Below, one piece after another: positions 59,517-64,000 of a DNA stretch of 64,000 bases. Numbering within the stretch: the first letter of the stretch is position 1; each line of letters starts with the position of its first letter. The notes under the pieces were generated by a model. It searched no databases and was not told the origin of the DNA. It saw only the letters and a program-made list of their open reading frames with translations. Source of the DNA: Anniella stebbinsi (taxonomy: Eukaryota > Chordata > Lepidosauria > Squamata > Anniellidae); contig JARDYH010000007.1 of assembly GCA_029215795.1 (NCBI GenBank), forward strand, positions 69,866,763 through 69,930,762. Reading direction: 5' to 3'. The position numbers and the translations under genes were made by a program.

Positions 59517-62500
59517 TCCCTCTCCCTCTCCCCCTCTCTCTCTCTCTCTCTCTGTATACGCAAATGCACTAGGGATTAGGGAATTTTGTAGCTTTCAAGG
59601 GAAATTCCTGACCCTTTCCAATCTCTTTTCAGGGTGGCAGGAAAACTGGATCCAAAGATGAAAATGCCTCCCATGCCTAAACATGGTGAGTGTTTGTCTC
59701 TTGTTCTAAAATGTCTGAGAATCTTGCATTCCTTCACAGCTATCTGAGAACCAGTGGTGCAATGGAGTCAGGACTCACAAGGTGCAGCCGCCTGCACTTT
59801 TAAAAATTATTATTAGCAGGGACACTGAGGTCATCTGCCCCCCACCCTTAAGAATTTTCTGTTCCCTCTGAGCTTAGCTGCCATCATCACAGTAGGTGGG
59901 GCGGGGGAGGAACAACATTTACTAGCCACAATATATTCTTCCTTGTTTCAGGGAAAGTATTTGGGGGGGGGGCGTGGGGGGGGCGGCGTTTCATCTTGAA
60001 TGTACAATGAAGGACTATTAGTTTTACAAAAGACCTCCTCAGCTAATGGAGGCTCCAATGTCAGTGGGGTGGTGAATCCACTCCGGGTTTCAGTCCAAAC
60101 CAGTCAGAACTGTAAAGGAGCTGTCCAAGGTGCAAAGTTCCTTTAGAGATTTGACTGGTTCAGACTGAAACCTGGAGTGGATTTACTGCCCTGCTGATGT
60201 CGGAGCCACCAGCCTCCACTGTGCTCAGCCCAGATGAAAACTACTAGAACTGGTTTTGTTGATATGGGCCAAGGTAGCTGCCTGTATTTTTTTTAAAACT
60301 CTCCTTGGGGGCGTGACTGGCAAGGGCTGTTATGAGGAGCACCTGCATTTCAAAATCTACCAGAACACCACTGCTGAGAGCAGCATGATGGGAGCTTAGG
60401 GAGTGATCATTTCCTATATGGGCAATCCTCCCTTCCATCCGGTTCAGTATGGGGTTGGATGTGAGACATGTGTCACCTCTTCACAACTTGTATTTGACAT
60501 ACAGATTATCGAAGAATGAGGTCAGGCTGTACACGAACGCCCTGTGGCTGCTTATGGGACTGATGCACTGAAACCAAAGAATCCAACCCTGCAATAACAT
60601 AGCACATATGACCAGGCCCTTCTTAGAGCAAAGGATTCTGGGAGGCTAGAGTTATGACTACAGAAGGGGGTGGAGAGGCCTTGTGTAGCTGCAGCTGTGT
60701 ACAACTATTTTTGATCCGTCAAGCTGAATGTAGCCCATCAGCCATAGGGGGTGGCCTGGTAAATTCTCGACAGTGGCCGCTCCCTTGATTTTCACTCCCA
60801 AGTGGGCAGCAATAATAGCCTTACAACAGTGGAGGTTGATGGCTCCGTTGGCAATGGGGTGATGAATCTGCTCTATGTTTCAGTCAGAATATTAAAGGAG
60901 TTATTCCAGGTGTTTCTGTACCTTGGATAACTCCTTCACATTTCTGACTGGTTCTGATTGAAACCAGGGGTGGATTCACTGCCCCACCGACATCAGAGCC
61001 ATCAGCCTCCACTGCCTTAAAGGGGCATTGATGGGCCAATGTACATGGATGTTTGACTGCGTTCATCTTGGTGGGCCAAACATTGGGCAAGAGTTTGACA
61101 TGAAAGATGTCACTGTCAACGGGGTATAGTAAATAAAATGTTGGACTAGGGCCAGGTAGACCCAACTTCAAATCTCCACTCAGCCGTGAAGCTCACTGGG
61201 AGCCCTTGGGCCAGATGCTATCTCAGCCTTGTCTACCTCACAGGGTTGTTGTGAGGATAAAACGTACGCCAAGGGTGGGGGACTTCTTTCAGATCATGGC
61301 CCAAATCCAATTTTAGACAAGCTCTTGGGGACCGCATTTCATTGGTGGGCATGGCCAAAGGCAAAAGTGGGCGGGCCAAAATACCAGCCTATTTTACCTT
61401 AAAGCTCTTCCTGCCTCAGGAGAGGCATTTCAATCTTTTACTTGCGAGGAGAAGCATTTCAACATTGCCTCTCGTTTGGTGGTCTCCTGCTTTTTGCAAT
61501 CGGGGAATGGATGTGGCCATCTGGGGAATACTCGATGGCTGGATTGGGACCCCAGGTGTACTGGAATTGGCTCGCAGGCCTGAAGTACCACACTTTTGAT
61601 ATATGCCATTCTGAGTTTGATGAAGGAAGGATTGATTGATTGATTGATTACAATAATGTGCACACTTCTCAGAGAATAGAGAAGTTCCAGGGTGTAATCA
61701 CCCAGGTTTGGTTCCCTTACAAATAGGGTACTGGAGGCTCCTTGGCATTTTGTAGTATTTGTCTTTATTTAGAAATGTGCAGGTGGTGCATAGGTGGAGG
61801 CCAGATAGCCCAAATCTTCCAAATGCTGTTAACTCAAGAGTTCAAAGCCCAGATCTCACTGGCTTGGCACCTTCCTCCAAAGGGAAGTCTGCTTTGCATG
61901 CAGACACTTAGGTGGTGCCTCCCATTCACATAATTTCTGCAATGGTCCTGTACCAAGAAGCAATTGGCAAACTATTTAGTTCCCATGGCGGCGTATTGCC
62001 TGTTGTTTGCCTAACAAAGGGATGTACCAGGCCAGACCTGTTCAGCAGCTTTGTCACACTCCCAAGCTAACAACAGTGAGAACACCCCCCCCACCCCCCC
62101 ACCCCACACACACACCATATGTTACTAGTGAAATGTCATTGGGCATTCAGACAACACGTTAAGCCATGATGGTTAAGCATTTTGAGCTAACCATGATGAT
62201 TTTGTGTGTCGTGTTTAGGGCATTTTCCCTAACCATGGCAGCTACATAACCACGGTTTAATCACCCTCAGCAACCACGCACTGCAAACTCATTAGCGGCC
62301 CTACCCCTACCCCTACCCCTAGCCCTAGCCCTAGCCCTAACCCTAACCTTTGTCTGTCAGGCCCCTATGGTTAACCCCATGGTTAACCAAGCACTGTGAT
62401 AGAGCTGCCATTAGAGGTGTGAATAATCTCGCATGAACAGCAGCTATACGGCTGCCAGTTCCGTCAAAGAGCTTTTGCTCAGAAGGATGAGCTGCCATTT

Positions 62501-63710
62501 TGATGCATAATGGCGGATTGCTATGGGGCCGGCCGGCCGCAGGGCACTCCCTGGTTGCTTGCCAATGTGTCCAATGGCTTGCAATGGCGGGCAGTGGCAG
62601 GCAGTGGCAGGCAGTGGCGAGGGTTTGCGGACCCCGGTCCAGTCGCTTGAGCGGGGCGTGGGGTGGGGAAGTCTGCTGGACTCCACCCTTGCATTGAATG
62701 TCCGTGACCTCTCTAGCAAGGAAGAAAGATGTTTCTGATCCCACTCTGCTTTCCAGGTATTAAGGAACCCATTTATGAGATGATGGATTTCCCAGAGGAA
62801 TTTCCCAAGACAGAAGGGAAGGAGCCACTCCCCAAGGCTACCCCGTTCCCTGTGAGTGCACACACCGACCGGCCAAGTACTCATGACTCAACCTCTCCTT
62901 CGCCTATCTCTGGAAATGAGGAGGGATGGGATTTAGTGGATGAGGACGCAGGAAGGGAAGCTGTGACCTCAGTGCCTCAATTCTGCACCTCACTTAGTGC
63001 TTCAGCCATCGTGTTGTGGTTGGCCCCGTACCCCCCCGCTATTATTTTTCACCTGGATCTTGGGGTTCTAGTAAAAACGAAAGTAGATCTCACAAGCCTG
63101 GAGTCTGGCTCTCCCCCTGCTCTGGGCATAGGTGGAGGCTGGTGGCCCCGATGTCAGTGGGGCGGTGAATCCGCTCTGGGCTTCAGTCAGAACCAGTCAG
63201 GACTCTAAAGGAGCTCTCCATGTTGCTTCCTTTAGAGTTCTGATTGGTTTCATCTGAAACCCGGAGCAGCATCACTGCCCCACTGACATCGGAGCCACCA
63301 GCTTCCACTGCCAACCGGACGTCTGGGGGGAAGTCCACAAGGAGGATACGGATGTGCCAGCACCTGGGATAGCTCTCTTTGAGTTCTGACTGGTTCTGAT
63401 TGAAACCTGGAGTGGGTTAACCACCCCACTGTAATCAGAGCCACCAGCCTCCACTGCATCTCCCACAATCCCCCTCAATGCATTGTGGGTACACATGGCA
63501 AAGGTTTCCTTCCCAGCAAAGAACAGCTGAGTGCCATCAGCTGTGAACATGTTCCACCAAAGCGGCAAAACCTCCGCAAAAGACAGGTCCTATGAAGCCC
63601 TGCCTCCTGTGTTTATCTGACCTCTTCCATCACTCACATTATGTGCCTGTGTCTCTGTCTCTTCACAGCCTCTGCCGGGGACCTGCCCCAAGTTGGACTC
63701 AAACTATATG
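53649..63710 (+). CDS. CEACAM-like receptor: leader, one Ig V domain, TM, cytoplasmic tail; 3' partial
   Basis: Exons 53649-53730, 55783-56154, 57274-57463, 59633-59685, 62757-62851 and 63669-63710 join with phases 1,1,2,1,0,0 and give 278 codons, open at the right edge. The leader is MFLDLLLAQ...[15 protein letters not shown]. The V domain (about residues 40-150) has [17 protein letters not shown] and [19 protein letters not shown], and no canonical Ig cysteines, as in CEACAM N-domains. After a short Thr/Pro stalk comes a transmembrane helix ([20 protein letters not shown], then VVVYRF). The cytoplasmic tail contains IYEMMDF (a YxxM motif) and ends here at LDSNYM. The single-V plus TM layout resembles CEACAM19 or a minimal CEACAM1; exact orthology is unresolved. 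The frames are intact. Confidence 0.88.
53887..54114. mobile_element. TGGCTGAATTC MITE, opposite orientation
   Basis: Perfect termini TGGCTGAATTCGGAC and GTCCGAATTCAGCCA; the interior matches 21834-22047 on the other strand. It lies in the leader intron of the CEACAM-like receptor. Confidence 0.82.
54120..54395. mobile_element. MITE-like repeat related to 42.7 kb copy
   Basis: It shares AAGCCA, GGTTAACAAGCCA and ACCCACACTCAACGACTGAG segments with 42700-42900, abutting the MITE at 53887-54114. Confidence 0.55.
55288..55404. repeat. TGCAATC-ended hairpin MITE
   Basis: Ends GGTGCAATCGTATGCATG and TAGGATTGCACC, with the same CTACAACTCC core as 33058-33172. Confidence 0.75.
55463..55553 (-). mobile_element. 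CR1 LINE 3' end, minus strand
   Basis: It begins CATAGAATCATAGAACAGTT, the complement of the CR1 tail, then GGAAGGGGCCTATAAGGCCA. Confidence 0.8.
55783..56154 (+). CDS. Ig V-domain exon of the CEACAM-like receptor
   Basis: The exon is 372 nt, phase 1 to 1, with acceptor CTCTCATCAG and donor [22 protein letters not shown] and SDISPY mark the C, E and F strands. It has several N-glycosylation sequons (NIS, NVT, NVS, NGS). Confidence 0.9.
56192..56318. repeat. Palindromic AACCTGG..CTCCAGATGTGTTGG repeat
   Basis: The left arm reads TTCCCAACCTGG then CTCCAGATGTGTTGGACT, and the right arm is its complement, around a CCAGCATGATGGG centre. Single-arm relatives occur at about 8730, 10550, 14575, 16890, 22480, 24290 and 29450. 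Confidence 0.68.
56608..56693. repeat. TGCAATC-ended hairpin MITE, deleted copy
   Basis: Ends GGGTGCAATCCTCTG and AGGATTGCACC, with a reduced interior. Confidence 0.65.
57274..57463 (+). CDS. Transmembrane exon of the CEACAM-like receptor
   Basis: The exon is 190 nt, phase 1 to 2, with acceptor CTCCTTTACAG and donor GG/GTAAGG. It encodes a stalk rich in Thr, Pro and Ala, a hydrophobic helix of about 25 residues and [14 protein letters not shown] small-residue pattern ([15 protein letters not shown]) could support helix packing, as reported for CEACAM1. Confidence 0.9.
57900..58370 (-). mobile_element. L2-like LINE 3' end, minus strand
   Basis: ATACCGCTCCATAGCCAAAG at the terminus and GGAAGCTCATTCCATAGTCA in the RT C-terminal part; it lies in the intron after the transmembrane exon. 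Confidence 0.7.
58921..59457. mobile_element. TGGCTGCATTC MITE, longer relative
   Basis: Termini TGGCTGCATTCGGACAACAC and GTGTTGTCCAAATGCAGCC enclose a longer interior with TTGTTT/AAACAA inverted segments. It ends directly in a (TC)n tract and lies about 175 bp before the 53-nt exon. Confidence 0.72.
59457..59553. repeat. (TC)n polypyrimidine tract upstream of the 53-nt exon
   Basis: About 95 bp of CT repeats on the coding strand ends 80 bp before the 53-nt cytoplasmic exon. Such a tract could bind polypyrimidine-tract proteins, which are known to affect CEACAM1 exon choice; the effect here is inferred. Confidence 0.9.
59633..59685 (+). CDS. 53-nt cytoplasmic exon, candidate alternatively spliced exon
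   Basis: The exon enters in phase 2 and leaves in phase 1, with acceptor CTCTTTTCAG and donor CATG/GTGAGT. It encodes [18 protein letters not shown]. The length is exactly 53 nt, the size of the CEACAM1 exon whose inclusion gives the long tail. Joining 57463 directly to 62757 gives Gly-Tyr-stop (TAA at 62761), hence a short tail. Confidence 0.85.
60040..60221. mobile_element. CAGTGGAGGC-family MITE in receptor intron
   Basis: Both arms are present, ending CAGCCTCCACTG; it lies in the intron after the 53-nt exon. Confidence 0.78.
60827..61014. mobile_element. CAGTGGAGGC-family MITE in receptor intron
   Basis: From CAGTGGAGGTTGATGGCTCC to CATCAGCCTCCACTG, with imperfect flanking duplications CCTTACAA / CCTTAAAG. 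Confidence 0.8.
61120..61265 (+). mobile_element. tRNA-derived SINE, family B, partial
   Basis: The head is diverged; CCACTCAGCCGTGAAGCTCA and GGGTTGTTGTGAGGATAAAA are clear. Confidence 0.68.
62299..62349 (+). repeat. Short telomere-like tract (CCCTAN repeats)
   Basis: CCCTAC units, then CCCTAG units, then CCCTAACCCTAACC: about eight hexamers, of which only the last match the vertebrate telomere repeat exactly. It lies in a MITE-like region with AACCATG motifs. Confidence 0.8.
62757..62851 (+). CDS. Cytoplasmic exon with YxxM motif
   Basis: The exon is 95 nt, phase 1 to 0, with acceptor CTGCTTTCCAG and donor CCT/GTGAGT. It encodes [20 protein letters not shown]. Tyr-Glu-Met-Met fits the YxxM class bound by PI3-kinase p85 SH2 domains. 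It is not a canonical ITIM, because position -2 is Pro and +3 is Met. Reading through the donor leaves an open frame to 63208, a possible retained-intron tail. Confidence 0.85.
63129..63310. mobile_element. CAGTGGAGGC-family MITE in receptor intron
   Basis: Both arms are present, from GGTGGAGGCTGGTGGC to GCCACCAGCTTCCACTG. A further right-arm fragment follows at 63372-63458. Confidence 0.78.
63372..63458. mobile_element. CAGTGGAGGC-family MITE, right half
   Basis: The right arm only, ending AGAGCCACCAGCCTCCACTG, about 210 bp upstream of the last receptor exon in the window. Confidence 0.7.
63669..63710 (+). CDS. Short cytoplasmic exon (window-terminal)
   Basis: The exon is 42 nt, phase 0 to 0, with a strong acceptor (CTGTCTCTTCACAG) and donor ATG/GTATGT. 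It encodes [14 protein letters not shown]. The tyrosine near the exon end may form a second motif with the next exon, which is outside the window. Confidence 0.7.
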
Positions 63711-64000
63711 GTATGTTCTTACCCTGGAGTGGGGCGGGGTGGATGTGGCGGTCCTAGCTAGCCATTTAATTGCAATCTCAATCCCCTGAGTACTGATCCT
63801 TATTCAGCCAAAACGGCACTGCACACACAAGAGGGAGGTATCACCAAGCTTAGTGGAAGTCCAAATTTTGAAGACGGAGGTGCTCTTATTTCCAATCAGC
63901 AGCTGATTGGAGATAAGAGCTTTTCCCCGCTGCACAATGACATAGGCTTCTTTTCTCACTGTGCGGCATGGAAAAAGTTCTCATCTCAGATCTGCTGCTG

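Noticed and set aside
62299..62349. A chromosome-end or fused-telomere explanation for the CCCTAA-like tract.
   Set aside because: Too short and degenerate, located inside a gene intron with repeats continuing on both sides.

Overview
The window is vertebrate nuclear DNA, most likely from a squamate reptile (lizard or snake). It has spliced genes with long introns, tRNA-derived SINEs, CR1-like and L2-like LINE 3' ends, many microsatellites, and a dense population of short foldback DNA transposons. Several transposon copies keep readable 8-bp target-site duplications (TSDs). Species assignment is inference from repeat style; the gene calls rest on exon frames and family-specific residues.

Left part (1-27 kb): the minus strand carries BCL3, the atypical nuclear IkB protein. 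Seven exons join in frame (1751-1918, 3923-4000, 8529-8617, 9271-9472, 18255-18363, 22190-22355, 24511-25009) and give 437 codons. These cover the N-terminal region and nearly the whole ankyrin array. The C-terminal exon(s) lie beyond the left edge. Exon 1 sits in a CpG-rich region (about 24.5-26.2 kb), with two kappaB consensus matches upstream at 25762 and 26858. Introns are filled with SINEs, LINE tails and MITEs.

Right part (33-64 kb): three loci encode CEACAM-type Ig V domains. (a) A minus-strand signal exon plus V exon at 33710-36082. (b) A closely related plus-strand copy at 40904-42112, whose V exon carries a one-base frameshift. (c) A plus-strand transmembrane receptor from 53649 to beyond 63710, with signal, V, transmembrane and three cytoplasmic exons. 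The first cytoplasmic exon of (c) is exactly 53 nt. Skipping it would put a stop codon three codons into the next exon, the same architecture that produces the long and short tails of mammalian CEACAM1. BCL3 beside CEACAM-type genes matches the mammalian CEACAM19-CEACAM16-BCL3 neighbourhood.

Mobile DNA: the most unusual content is a hAT-like foldback family (44131-44988 and 46602-48415, with older relatives at 1-457 and about 3405-3853). It has GATC-rich ends and a GC-rich palindromic core. In one copy the core is repeated five times at 242-249 bp, and each palindrome is bounded on both strands by splice-donor-like GGTAAG. Other items are a LINE reverse transcriptase ORF (45142-46532), a decayed transposon protein gene (about 39.16-40.18 kb), a solo LTR with 5-bp TSD nested inside a MITE (34923-35367), a burst of about twelve copies of one MITE, a roughly 50-bp minisatellite at 22.9 kb and a short telomere-like tract at 62.3 kb.

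Stretches in which I recognise nothing: about 458-1750, 5450-6340, 8900-9050, 15060-15430, 19800-22180 apart from one MITE, 48430-49690, and 52100-53640 apart from two weak exon-like pieces.
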